From NCBI GenBank assembly GCA_047626155.1, contig JBLHRR010000054.1:1-30668 (forward strand): 30,668 nucleotides of DNA. Direction: 5' to 3'. Numbering within the stretch: position 1 is the stretch's first letter; each line of letters opens with the position of its first letter. Shown in pieces: positions 15,777-24,085 of the stretch. Under the pieces are notes generated by a model, which was not told the DNA's origin, ran no database searches, and saw only the letters and a program-made list of their open reading frames with translations. This DNA comes from CALGLS01 sp047626155 (GTDB lineage Bacteria; Bacteroidota; Bacteroidia; Chitinophagales; Saprospiraceae). Made by a program: the position numbers and the translations under genes.

Positions 15777-17054
15777 ATGAAAAAACTTATTCTAAGCTGC
15801 CTCGTCCTACTCATGGCCGGTCTTCCCTTAAAAGCTGCCTACATGTTGATCCCGATGGACGAATCGCAAAAAAACCACCTTAAAGCCTATGGCATTTGCT
15901 ATTGGGTATTGGACAACGAAGTAGAAGCTTGGTGGCTCCTAAATTACCGAGGTGGTAGTTTTGCCTTTCGGCACAATCTTGCTTTCGAAAAAGAATGTCG
16001 TACACGCGATGTTGATTTTGAAGTGATCCCGGATGGACAGATGAATAAAATACTGGCGGACATCGGTGATCCCGAAGTGAATCAGGAAGCGATGAAGCTG
16101 GAAGTACCCCCACAAATAGCAGTCTATACACCTGACGTTAATGCGAAGGGGGAAAAAGTACAACCCTGGGATGATGCGGTAACCATGGTGCTTGCCTACG
16201 CTGAAATTCCATACGAAACGGTTTACGATAAAGAAGTCCTTGACGGAAAATTGGCGAAGTACGATTGGCTGCACTTGCACCACGAAGATTTCACCGGCCA
16301 GTATGGTAAATTCTATCGTAACTTCAGTAGTCAGCCTTGGTACAAAGAAAATGTGCGAAAGATGGAGGCATTGGCTTCAGAATTGGGTTTCGCAAAAGTA
16401 TCTCAATTAAAATTAGCGGTCGTAAAAACCATCAAGGATTATATTGGTGGTGGTGGTTTTATGTTTGCGATGTGCTCTGCAACTGACACCTATGATATTG
16501 CTTTGGCGGCAGAAGGAATCGACATCTGTGATCACATGTACGATGGAGATGGCCCTGATCCAAACGCGCAAAGCAAGCTGGATTATTCCAAGACTTTTGC
16601 TTTTGAAAATTTTGAATTGGTGAAGTCGCCTTTGATTTATGAGTACTCCACTATCGATCATGGTATGACTAGAAAAATTCCACCAGAAACAGATTACTTC
16701 ACTCTCTTCGATTTTTCTGCTAAGTGGGACCCGGTTCCAACAATGCTTACGCAAAATCATACTCGAACGGTAAAAGGCTTTATGGGGCAGACAACTGCTT
16801 TCATCAAAAAGAATGTAAAGTCTTCGGTTTTGGTTTTGGGTGAGAATAAGCCGGGTGGCGAGGTGCGCTACATTCACGGTCAGCATGGTCAGGGGACTTG
16901 GACTTTCTACGGTGGTCACGATCCTGAGGATTATCGTCACTTTGTGCATGACCCGGAGACGGATTTGAATCTTCATCCGAATTCTCCTGGTTATCGTTTG
17001 ATTTTGAATAATGTACTTTTTCCTGCGGCTAAGAAAAAGAAGCGTAAGACGTAG
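15777..17054 (+). CDS. Exported conserved protein usually annotated 'asparagine synthetase B'
   Basis: 425 residues with a signal peptide (MKKLILSCLVLLMAGLPLKA, about 20 residues). It closely follows a strongly conserved Bacteroidota family: IPMDESQKNHLKAYGI near the mature start, WLLNYRGGSF, PWDDAVTMVLAYAEIPY, YDWLHLHHEDFTGQYGKFY, GGGFMFAMCSATDTYDIALA (Cys in a nucleophile-elbow-like context, reminiscent of class I amidotransferases), TFYGGHDPEDY and the ending NNVLFPAAKKKKRKT. Databases tend to call it asparagine synthetase B, but I see no ATP-pyrophosphatase SGGxDS motif and no N-terminal Cys2, and it is exported. The true activity is therefore unknown; an amidotransferase or hydrolase-like fold is inference. 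Confidence 0.8.
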   Translation: MKKLILSCLVLLMAGLPLKAAYMLIPMDESQKNHLKAYGICYWVLDNEVEAWWLLNYRGGSFAFRHNLAFEKECRTRDVDFEVIPDGQMNKILADIGDPEVNQEAMKLEVPPQIAVYTPDVNAKGEKVQPWDDAVTMVLAYAEIPYETVYDKEVLDGKLAKYDWLHLHHEDFTGQYGKFYRNFSSQPWYKENVRKMEALASELGFAKVSQLKLAVVKTIKDYIGGGGFMFAMCSATDTYDIALAAEGIDICDHMYDGDGPDPNAQSKLDYSKTFAFENFELVKSPLIYEYSTIDHGMTRKIPPETDYFTLFDFSAKWDPVPTMLTQNHTRTVKGFMGQTTAFIKKNVKSSVLVLGENKPGGEVRYIHGQHGQGTWTFYGGHDPEDYRHFVHDPETDLNLHPNSPGYRLILNNVLFPAAKKKKRKT

Positions 17055-17065
17055 TTACTTGGAAG

Positions 17066-17105
17066 GTAGAATTATTGTTGAGTATTTATTTAACAATAAT
17101 TCTAC
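17066..17105 (+). terminator. Terminator-like hairpin after the exported protein
   Basis: gtagaattattgtt (17066-17079) pairs perfectly with aacaataattctac (17092-17105) over a 12-base loop, followed by attttcctt. It begins 12 bases after the stop. The stem is A/T rich and the T tract is short, so strength is uncertain. Confidence 0.6.
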
Positions 17106-17132
17106 ATTTTCCTTCCTTCGAGACGCACCAAT

Positions 17133-17169
17133 CGCGATTTTTAACACATAGGCACAGTAGGGCACATAG
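17133..17169. repeat. Inverted copy of the cassette repeat end
   Basis: This 37-base stretch is close to the reverse complement of the right end of both direct repeats (17341-17375 and 17944-17979): it shares aacacataggca and gggcacatag. A second, deleted inverted piece (cgaacgttttagggcatataagg) follows at about 17174-17196. Together they make the region bounded by inverted repeats on its two sides. Confidence 0.7.
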
Positions 17170-17264
17170 TCCCCGAACGTTTTAGGGCATATAAGGAATT
17201 TACTTTCAGTAAATTTTACATAGTTCATAAAGGGAAAAATATGAAGAAAGACCTATATAACCCT

Positions 17265-17381
17265 GTAGTAAAACAAGCTGTATGACCTATGAAAAAAATG
17301 CGAATAGTATTTTTACTACGTGAACTTTTACGATAGTGGGCTATGTGTTCTTATATGCCTATGTGTTAAAATCACGTTCGG
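17265..17381. repeat. Direct repeat 1 flanking the GxxExxY gene
   Basis: 117 bases that recur at 17866-17984 in the same orientation. The two copies differ at about 11 positions, all transitions, plus a 2-base length change in an A run. The repeat ends gttcgg. It lies 27 bases past the GxxExxY stop. Confidence 0.85.
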
Positions 17382-17408
17382 CTGGCAAAAGAAGGGAATT
17401 AATGAAGG

Positions 17409-17831
17409 TTAAGCACTGCGGGGTAATCGCCTATATATTTCAGTTACAAATGTTTTCTGCCCCTCATTAACAATATTCTCACAGGCAAAATTGATTAGAA
17501 TAGCTTTAGGAATTTTAAGAAGTTTAGCATAAGATAATGCTTGAACTTCAAAATATGAATTCATTTTTAAGACTGCCTTAAGCTCCACAACAATACAATC
17601 TTCAACTAAGATGTCATACCTGATATCTGCATCTAATACCTCTCCTTTATAGCATATTGGAATACATTTCTGGCTAGTGGTTTTTAGACCCCTTAAGTTT
17701 AATTCTTTAATTAGGCAAACCTCATATATTTTTTCTAATAGTCCCGGTCCTAATGATTTATGAACCTCGATAGCAGCTCCAATAATCTGATACGTCAATT
17801 TATCAACATACTTTTTAGAGATTATTTTCAT
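17409..17831 (-). CDS. GxxExxY protein, PD-(D/E)XK nuclease-like
   Basis: 140 residues. The name-giving motif is G30-LL-E33-KI-Y36, preceded by IGAAIEVHKSLGPG with His24. The nuclease-like core is Asp73 (RYDILVED), Glu83-x-Lys85 (VVELKAV) and then Gln97-xxx-Tyr101 (QALSY), the QxxxY pattern seen in RecB-like members. This fits the family PDDEXK_3/GxxExxY, whose biological role is not known. All key residues are present, so it may be active. The gene is bracketed by direct repeats, 27 and 34 bases away, and has no clear promoter of its own beyond whatever repeat 2 provides. It lies on the same strand as recQ, between it and the convergent exported protein. The last residues YRRLPRSA extend slightly past the usual family end. 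Confidence 0.88.
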   Translation of the reverse strand: MKIISKKYVDKLTYQIIGAAIEVHKSLGPGLLEKIYEVCLIKELNLRGLKTTSQKCIPICYKGEVLDADIRYDILVEDCIVVELKAVLKMNSYFEVQALSYAKLLKIPKAILINFACENIVNEGQKTFVTEIYRRLPRSA

Positions 17832-17865
17832 AATAAGGAATTAGGACTAAATTAATAATAGTACT

Positions 17866-17984
17866 ATAGTAGAATAAGCTGTATGGCCTATGAAAAAAAA
17901 ATGCGAATAGCATCTTTACTATATGAACTTTTGCGATAGTGGGCTATGTGCCCTTATATGCCTATGTGTTAAAATCACGTTCGG
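17866..17984. repeat. Direct repeat 2 flanking the GxxExxY gene
   Basis: 119-base copy of 17265-17381, about 90 percent identical by eye. It ends gttcgg and is followed by a short inverted pair (cggtt/aaccg). It lies 34 bases upstream of the GxxExxY start, so any promoter for that gene would be inside it. Confidence 0.85.
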
Positions 17985-18070
17985 TTCACAAACCGAAAAC
18001 CGTAACTCATTCCGCTCCACTATGTTTCGCAGAGGTGACATGCGATAAAAATTGATAGATCGCCAAAAAC

Positions 18071-20248
18071 TCAATCAACCTCCACCTCCCGATGATAATA
18101 AGCCAACGCAAACTTAATCTTATCATAAGAAAGCTTCCCATCCAAAGCATCAAAAATAGCCCGCAATAAAAAAGGAGGCGCCATCCGCTCCATCACCTGC
18201 AATACCTCCCTCAACTCAGTCTTAGATAAAATTCGTTTCAAATCGATCTTCTCCCCCCGAGCATACAGCTCCACAAGATGAGAAGAAATGGTCCGCTCCT
18301 GAATCTGTCGTTGGTCAGCAATTTGAGTAATAGAAAAACCACGATTAAATAACTGCAAAGTTTCCAAATGCGTCTTACCCGTTTCTGGAGACTTATTTAC
18401 CCTGCGCGCAGCAAGAGCCGCCTTAGGAAGAGCAATGTTAGGCTTGCCATCAAAGGTGAGGATGGCATTGATGAAAACCTCACCATATAACTGCCACTTC
18501 TTTTCCCCAACCCCAGAAATACTCCGCATCTCCAACTCCGTAATAGGCTTGGAAGCAGCCATTTCCTCCAAAGAAACATCTGAAAAAACGATGTAAGGAG
18601 GGACACCCTGTTTCGTCGCCACCTGCTTTCTAAGCCCCCGAAGAACTTCGAACAACTCATCCCGAACACGATCCCGCTTTCCAGTTGTTTTCGTCTTTTT
18701 ACTTTGTTCCTCTTTCTGTTTTTGAACCTGATCCATTTTCACCAACTGCACTTTCTTCTTCTCAAATAACACTGCTCTTCCGGCGTTGGTGATTTTGAGC
18801 GTGTGGCGTTGATCGTAAGCGATTTCGATCAGGCCACTATTAAGCATCTGCAAAATCAAGCTTTGCCAACCCGCTTGACTAATGTCCGCTCCGACACCGT
18901 AGGTTTTTATTTTATCATAATCATTACTAATGATTTCTTTTCTTTTAGAACCTCTAAGAATATCGACAAGCAAATTAATTCCGACCCGTTCTTGAGTTCT
19001 CATGATGGCAGACAGCGCCTTCTGCGTAATGACGGTTCCATCAAATTGCTTTGGCGGATTTTTACAGACATCACAATTTCCACAATCCTTTTCCAGGTTT
19101 TCCCCAAAATAATTCAATAGTATTTTTCGACGACAGATAGAGGCCTCTGCGTATTGTTGGATGCGTTCGAGCTTTGCTAATTTAAGTTCTGTTAGTCTTG
19201 GATCACCCTCTGAAAGCATATCTCGAAAGACCATTACATCTCGATAACTATAGAACAGTAAAGTGTCTGCTTTTGCACCATCTCTACCACAGCGTCCAAT
19301 TTCTTGATAATAACTTTCCATGTTTTTTGGCAAGTTATAATGAATCACCCAACGGACATTACTTTTATCGATTCCCATTCCAAAAGCCACCGTAGCACAA
19401 ACGATCTGAATATTGTCGTTCAGAAATTGAGTCTGTACTCGGTCTCGTTCTCGACTATCCCTTCCTGCATGATAGAAATCAGCACGTATGCCATAGCTGA
19501 GCATTTTCGCCGCCACGGTCTCACAGTTTTTTCGACTGAGGCAATAAATAATCCCGGCCTGTTTTGGCTTTAGTTTAATGAAGTCGAACATCTGCTCCAT
19601 TTTTTTCTGTCCAGGCTTTACCGTAAGACTAATGTTGGGACGATCAAATGAAGCGATGAAGATTTCTGGACCGTTTAACTTCAATTGGCTAACTATATCC
19701 TTTCGGGTCAGCTTGTCGGCTGTCGCAGTTAAAGCAATAACTGGAATATCTGGAAATTGATTTTTCAAGAATTGCATCTGAGTATACTCCGGTCGGAAGT
19801 CGTGCCCCCACGAAGAAATACAATGGGCCTCATCAATTGCAAAAAGGTTGATGTTTCCTTGTCGGATAATGGGCATGAATTGTTGAGATACCATTTTCTC
19901 CGGAGAGACATACAGCAGTTTGAGTCGGTTGTGATAGACCTCATCTTCTACAGCCTGCAATTCAGCAGAAGTCATAGAACTATTCATGAAAGCAGCAGCG
20001 ATACCATTGGCTTTGAGCGCCTCCACCTGATCTTTCATCAAAGAAATCAAAGGGGAAACGACAATACACATTCCCTCCATCGTAATGGCAGGTATCTGAA
20101 AGCAGAGGGATTTCCCCCCACCAGTTGGCATAAGTACCACCGCATCCTTATTGTCATATACGGCTTGAATGATGTCGGACTGCATAGGCCGAAATTCATC
20201 ATAACCGAAGTACTTTTTGAGCGCTTGCTTTGCGAGATCTTGGTTCAT
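18071..20248 (-). CDS. recQ: ATP-dependent DNA helicase RecQ
   Basis: 725 residues, cytoplasmic 3'-5' DNA helicase for recombination and fork repair. Helicase motifs: FRPMQSDII (motif 0), MPTGGGKS (residues 40-47), AIDEAHCISSWGHDFRPEY (motif II and aromatic loop), LTATA, and QEIGRCGRDG (motif VI). The zinc-binding cysteines are in CRRKILLNYFGE and CGNCDVC. A winged-helix RQC domain follows (about 400-500), then a lysine- and glutamine-rich linker (about 505-530), an HRDC domain (about 535-605, ending GVGEKKWQLYGE) and a C-terminal helix-turn-helix segment (about 620-725). This is the long RecQ form, longer than the roughly 600-residue E. coli type. Start as annotated gives motif 0 at the normal place. 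Confidence 0.95.
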   Translation of the reverse strand: MNQDLAKQALKKYFGYDEFRPMQSDIIQAVYDNKDAVVLMPTGGGKSLCFQIPAITMEGMCIVVSPLISLMKDQVEALKANGIAAAFMNSSMTSAELQAVEDEVYHNRLKLLYVSPEKMVSQQFMPIIRQGNINLFAIDEAHCISSWGHDFRPEYTQMQFLKNQFPDIPVIALTATADKLTRKDIVSQLKLNGPEIFIASFDRPNISLTVKPGQKKMEQMFDFIKLKPKQAGIIYCLSRKNCETVAAKMLSYGIRADFYHAGRDSRERDRVQTQFLNDNIQIVCATVAFGMGIDKSNVRWVIHYNLPKNMESYYQEIGRCGRDGAKADTLLFYSYRDVMVFRDMLSEGDPRLTELKLAKLERIQQYAEASICRRKILLNYFGENLEKDCGNCDVCKNPPKQFDGTVITQKALSAIMRTQERVGINLLVDILRGSKRKEIISNDYDKIKTYGVGADISQAGWQSLILQMLNSGLIEIAYDQRHTLKITNAGRAVLFEKKKVQLVKMDQVQKQKEEQSKKTKTTGKRDRVRDELFEVLRGLRKQVATKQGVPPYIVFSDVSLEEMAASKPITELEMRSISGVGEKKWQLYGEVFINAILTFDGKPNIALPKAALAARRVNKSPETGKTHLETLQLFNRGFSITQIADQRQIQERTISSHLVELYARGEKIDLKRILSKTELREVLQVMERMAPPFLLRAIFDALDGKLSYDKIKFALAYYHREVEVD

Positions 20249-20416
20249 TATTTTTTTCTTTTTTATTCTAACGGAGTCTCTGTAATCAAAAAGATTGCTG
20301 CTTTTTGAACCGGGCTTAAAAGTAGGGTTTCGTAAGGGGAAATGGAAATTTGGAAGGAGTTGACTTTGATTTCAACTTCAACATTTTGATCTGCGAGTTA
20401 AAGTAGTCGCAATCAT

Positions 20417-20656
20417 TTATCCACGCATTGCTTCCTTCTTCTCGAAATTCAACAGAGAGCGCATAAAAGCCCCTGCGAAACCATCCATCTCATTTTCAAA
20501 AATAATCAGCTGACTTCGTTCCGGTTGGCCTTCCTCTTTCAGGGAGACAGAAGAGATGGCCATGAAGTTCTGACCATCTTTAGTGTCCTTAATATCAAAA
20601 TAAAAATTGCGACGGCCTTTGCTCGTTTTTTCGGCATGCAATACTGGCTTTTTCAT
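20417..20656 (-). CDS. Small PUR-like DNA/RNA-binding protein (DUF3276 type)
   Basis: 79 residues. RRNFYFDIKDTKDGQNFMAIS followed by a loop, ERSQLIIFENEMDGF and a final helix (AGAFMRSLLNFEKK) reproduces the beta-beta-beta-helix unit of Bacteroidota PUR-alpha-like proteins (DUF3276), which bind single-stranded nucleic acid. It is shorter than the 100-130-residue relatives I remember, holding one PUR repeat and a minimal N-terminus. It lies 168 bases upstream of recQ on the same strand, so co-transcription is possible but not shown. Confidence 0.72.
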   Translation of the reverse strand: MKKPVLHAEKTSKGRRNFYFDIKDTKDGQNFMAISSVSLKEEGQPERSQLIIFENEMDGFAGAFMRSLLNFEKKEAMRG

Positions 20657-20861
20657 GATATGAAATTTTGGTGATTAAAAAACAGGTACTCACTAATAGG
20701 TTGCAGAAAAGACGAAATTCCATAAAATGAAAACATATTTTTTTGAAAATATTTGTATAACCTTTTAAATCAATAACTTAGGGGGATATATGTTTTATAT
20801 CTGTTTATTGTTTTTTTACAGAAATGAAGCAAATGCTTAACAGGAGCTTATCGAATGGGAA

Positions 20862-20988
20862 CGCTACGTTTTTTCGAGCGAAAGGAATTAACGTAGCGCT
20901 CGCAGCGTCGTTGCAGTAAAAAAAATAATTAGAGGAACGCCAATTTGCTATGTTCCACCAAATGAAATCATTTAGTACGCTCTAATTA
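20862..20988. other. Cluster of foldable sequence upstream of glgB
   Basis: cgctacgtt (20862-20870) pairs aacgtagcg (20890-20898), with cgagcg/cgctcg as a competing pair. Then taattagag (20926-20934) pairs ctctaatta (20980-20988) around two smaller hairpins, ggaac/gttcc (20934-20956) and aaatga/tcattt (20960-20973), giving a three-way junction. It lies upstream of the predicted glgB start site. A small RNA or a repeat element is possible. The rest of 20657-20861 shows nothing I recognise. Confidence 0.35.
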
Positions 20989-20990
20989 AA

Positions 20991-21022
20991 TTTAGAAAAT
21001 CACTCATTTAACCATATATTTG
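20991..21022 (+). promoter_or_regulatory. Bacteroidota-type promoter for glgB
   Basis: TATATTTG at 21015-21022 is an exact TAnnTTTG. TTTAG at 20991-20995 stands about 20 bases upstream as an approximate -33 box. The leader to the glgB ATG would be only about 20 bases. Confidence 0.6.
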
Positions 21023-21050
21023 CGCTCATTCAAATACAACCACCAACAAG

Positions 21051-22949
21051 ATGACAAGCCTACTCACCGACTACGATATAGAACTTTTCAAATCCGGCAA
21101 ACACTTTCGGCTTTATGAGAAATTAGGCAGTCATCCGATGGAAGTCGATGGCCAGCAGGGGATATACTTTGCGGTATGGGCTCCTACCGCTAAATCGGTC
21201 TCGGTCATGGGACATTTTAATGGCTGGAATCCAGATCAGCATCCGCTTACCGCGCGTTGGGACGGATCTGGTATCTGGGAAGGTTTTGTACCAGGTATCG
21301 GACAATGGGAAGTTTACAAGTACAATGTTATCTCTTATAATGGTATGATCTTGCAGAAAGGAGACCCCTTCGCGCGTCATTGGGAAACACGGCCTGCAAC
21401 CGGATCAAAGGTATATACCTCTAATTATAAATGGAAAGATAAAAAATGGATGGCCAAGCGGAAGAAGCAGGCAGGAACAGCGCAGCCAATGTCCGTTTAC
21501 GAAGTTCACCTAGCTTCTTGGAAAAGACGTTCAGAAGAACAGAATCGCTCTTTGACCTACCATGAAATGGCAGATGAACTGGTGACCTATGTGGCCGATA
21601 TGGGTTTTACTCACGTAGAAATGATGCCCGTAATGGAACATCCTTATGATCCTTCATGGGGTTACCAAATCACTGGTTTCTTTGCACCAACTAGCCGCTT
21701 TGGCGCACCAGACGATTTCAAATATTTGATCGATGCTTTTCATCAGGCAGGAGTTGGAGTGATCCTAGATTGGGTTCCTTCTCACTTCCCAACGGATATA
21801 CACGGTCTGGCCTTGTTTGATGGTACCTACTTATATGACCACGCTGATCCGCGAAAAGGATTCCACCCGGATTGGAAGTCTTGTATTTTTAATTACGGTA
21901 GAAATGAAGTACGCTCATTCCTGATTTCCAATGCCCTGTATTGGCTCGACCAATATCATGCGGATGGACTAAGAGTAGATGCTGTGGCTTCAATGTTATA
22001 TCTGGATTACTCTCGAAATGATGGAGAATGGATTCCAAACAAATTTGGCGGCAATGAAAACCTAGAAGCCATTTCCTTCTTAAAAGAGTTTAACGAAACC
22101 GTTTATAAAGAATATCCAGATGCAGTGACTATTGCAGAGGAATCAACTGCTTTTTCAGGAGTTTCCCGACCAACCCACTCTGGTGGTTTAGGCTTTGGCC
22201 AAAAATGGATGATGGGTTGGATGCATGATACTTTGAAGTATTTCAGTAAAGAAACGGTCTATCGTCGTTTTCATCAAAACGACATTACCTTTTCGACGGT
22301 ATATGCCTTTACGGAAAACTTTATGCTGCCCTTATCACATGACGAAGTGGTCTATGGCAAAGGTTCTATGATTCAGAAAATGCCAGGTGACGAGTGGCAA
22401 AAGTTTGCAAATTTGAGAACGCTCTACGGTTACATGTTTATGCATCCTGGAACTAAGTTGCTATTCATGGGCAACGAATTTGCACAAAGTGGAGAATGGA
22501 ATTTTGAAGACCAACTTGAATGGGACCTCTTAGGGCACGACTACCACAACAATATGCTCGCGTGGGTTAAAAAACTCAATGATTATTATAAATCTACCCC
22601 TGCACTTTACGAAAAGGCTTTTGACTCTGAGGGCTTTGAATGGATTGATCAACAGGACAACAACAGCTCTGTCATTTCATTTCTGCGTAAAGGAAATAAA
22701 CCAAAGAAGCCTGTGTTGGTGGTTTGCAACCTCACTCCTGCTATACACGAAACTTATAAAATAGGAGTGCCTCTTAGCGGGAAATGGAAAGAGGTCTTGA
22801 ACAGTGATGCCACTGAATTTAACGGAAGTGGAATCATACACAACAAACCGCTTACGGCTAAGAAACAGACTAAGAAATGGCACGGCAAAGATTATGCGCT
22901 GGAGTTACGATTAGCGCCTTTGGGGATTATGGTGTTTGAGAAAGCTTAA
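21051..22949 (+). CDS. glgB: 1,4-alpha-glucan branching enzyme GlgB
   Basis: 632 residues, cytoplasmic GH13 enzyme that makes alpha-1,6 branches in glycogen. Residues about 15-120 are the CBM48 domain (YFAVWAPTAKSVSVMGHFNGW). The catalytic barrel follows from YEVHLASW (about 149). Catalytic residues are the aspartate in DGLRVDAVASMLY (about 310), the glutamate in TIAEEST (about 363) and the transition-state pair in LSHDEVVYGKGSM (about 430). The C-terminal all-beta domain covers about 530-632. It lacks the extra N-terminal domain of the 730-residue E. coli enzyme, which is common in this phylum. No other glycogen gene is present nearby. Confidence 0.95.
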   Translation: MTSLLTDYDIELFKSGKHFRLYEKLGSHPMEVDGQQGIYFAVWAPTAKSVSVMGHFNGWNPDQHPLTARWDGSGIWEGFVPGIGQWEVYKYNVISYNGMILQKGDPFARHWETRPATGSKVYTSNYKWKDKKWMAKRKKQAGTAQPMSVYEVHLASWKRRSEEQNRSLTYHEMADELVTYVADMGFTHVEMMPVMEHPYDPSWGYQITGFFAPTSRFGAPDDFKYLIDAFHQAGVGVILDWVPSHFPTDIHGLALFDGTYLYDHADPRKGFHPDWKSCIFNYGRNEVRSFLISNALYWLDQYHADGLRVDAVASMLYLDYSRNDGEWIPNKFGGNENLEAISFLKEFNETVYKEYPDAVTIAEESTAFSGVSRPTHSGGLGFGQKWMMGWMHDTLKYFSKETVYRRFHQNDITFSTVYAFTENFMLPLSHDEVVYGKGSMIQKMPGDEWQKFANLRTLYGYMFMHPGTKLLFMGNEFAQSGEWNFEDQLEWDLLGHDYHNNMLAWVKKLNDYYKSTPALYEKAFDSEGFEWIDQQDNNSSVISFLRKGNKPKKPVLVVCNLTPAIHETYKIGVPLSGKWKEVLNSDATEFNGSGIIHNKPLTAKKQTKKWHGKDYALELRLAPLGIMVFEKA

Positions 22950-22981
22950 TATTATTCATTTGAGTGCGTGACGAATTCCCT

Positions 22982-23071
22982 GCTTTTGGCAGTTAGCAGT
23001 TAGCAGTTGGCTTCCCTCGAACGCGCCTTTTAACGCGTCTGAGGGAAGCTAACCGCCAGTGTAGCCAAAGC
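22982..23071. repeat. REP-like nested palindrome, second copy
   Basis: gcttttggc (22982-22990) pairs gccaaagc (near 23064-23071). ggcagttagc pairs gctaaccgcc with one G-U, cttccctc pairs gagggaag (23041-23048) and acgcg pairs cgcgt at the tip. It shares gcagttagcagttggcttc with the palindrome at 6876-6977. It lies 33 bases past glgB and may end its transcript. 23072-23250 shows nothing further. Confidence 0.7.
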
Positions 23072-23250
23072 AAAAGGCCAAAACTTGGATTCCGGAAATA
23101 GGTCATACATTCTATTCATTTATACGGTGACTGGCCCTTATTTTATTTCTTCATGGTTTTAGAAGTCTGTAATTTTTCCATAATTTTATTAATACCGCAG
23201 ATTCCATGCGACTCAATTTGGATCAGCCGCTCAGCATTCTAAAGAAAACC

Positions 23251-23700
23251 TCATTTCAATCCCCCCACAATCGTACTTTTTAGCTGCCGTATATAGTTGT
23301 TGCTTCCGCTAAAGAAATCAAGCAACTGAACTTCGCCCGTATTGGAGAGTGGATGTGCTTTCTTCTTTAGTTTTTCAGTCCAGTTAATGCTATAGTCAAA
23401 GAAGGACTTGTTTGCGCTGTGTAAAAAATTGGGAATATCGTAAGTTAGAAAAAGAGTTGATTGCATATTAGCTTGAGCAATAATTACAGAGTTGAAGCGG
23501 GTGAAATCATTATAATGTACATTCAATGTTGCTCCCTGCATAGTGCTACTAACCATTAAACCTTTGTTTTGTTGGCTGATGATATTAAAAAGCTGATCGG
23601 ATAGTAGCAATAACTTATCTAATAATAACAATGCTTCTTCGGGCTGCTGGAATAAGCCCAGTTTGTAAAAATACAAAATTTCATTTGCCGTTATTTTGAG
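23251..23700 (-). pseudogene. 3' fragment of an unknown gene
   Basis: The open frame (23251-23760) has only a GTG start right after a stop, and its first 20 codons are the shadow of the opposite-strand lipoprotein fragment. From about 23700 it reads like real protein: helical, leucine-rich (QQPEEALLLLDKLLLLSDQL), then mixed sequence ending DFFSGSNNYIRQLKSTIVGGLK. I do not recognise the family. I infer an N-terminally truncated gene whose front was lost at the junction with the plus-strand fragment near 23700. A genuine short gene cannot be ruled out. Confidence 0.45.
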
Positions 23701-23703
23701 GGC

Positions 23704-24018
23704 TTGACTAGTCCAGACTTCATCACTATTTATTTTACTATTAATATTGATCCAACACACTCAGAAGGGAGCTTGGATTTTTCACAACTCATCGGAAAAG
23801 ACGTTACCTATTATACAGATAATGGTTTTAAAGTCTACAACTTAGACTCCCTTTACGAGGGGAACAGACTTTACATTCTTAATCTGGATATAGAAAATAA
23901 TACCATATCTGGAGAGTTCAACTTCCGGATAATCCGAAATATAATTTCGACGACAGTTATTCGAGGTACCCTAAACATCACAGGAGGTCGCTTTGATGTA
24001 GTTTATCAACCGGACTAA
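23704..24018 (+). pseudogene. 3' fragment of a DUF6252-like lipoprotein
   Basis: The frame starts only at TTG and lacks a signal sequence. It reads SPDFITIYFTINIDP, then YILNLDIENNTISGEFNF, then the ending NITGGRFDVVYQPD. The pattern 'iSGtFsF ... itdGrFDv-Y' is the typical end of a Bacteroidota lipoprotein family with a LPxAT-x-GANTFGCLV front (DUF6252-like). The front half is missing here and the fragment abuts another truncated gene on the opposite strand. Family assignment is from memory of the pattern. Confidence 0.6.
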
Positions 24019-24085
24019 GAATGTAAAAACATTTTCAACCGTAACAATGAAAAGATTATTTTAAACCCTTTAATTATTTCTAATC

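Noticed and set aside
17133..17408. CRISPR-like array because of repeated ctatgtg words
   Set aside because: The repeats are few, irregular and partly inverted, without evenly sized spacers or cas genes.
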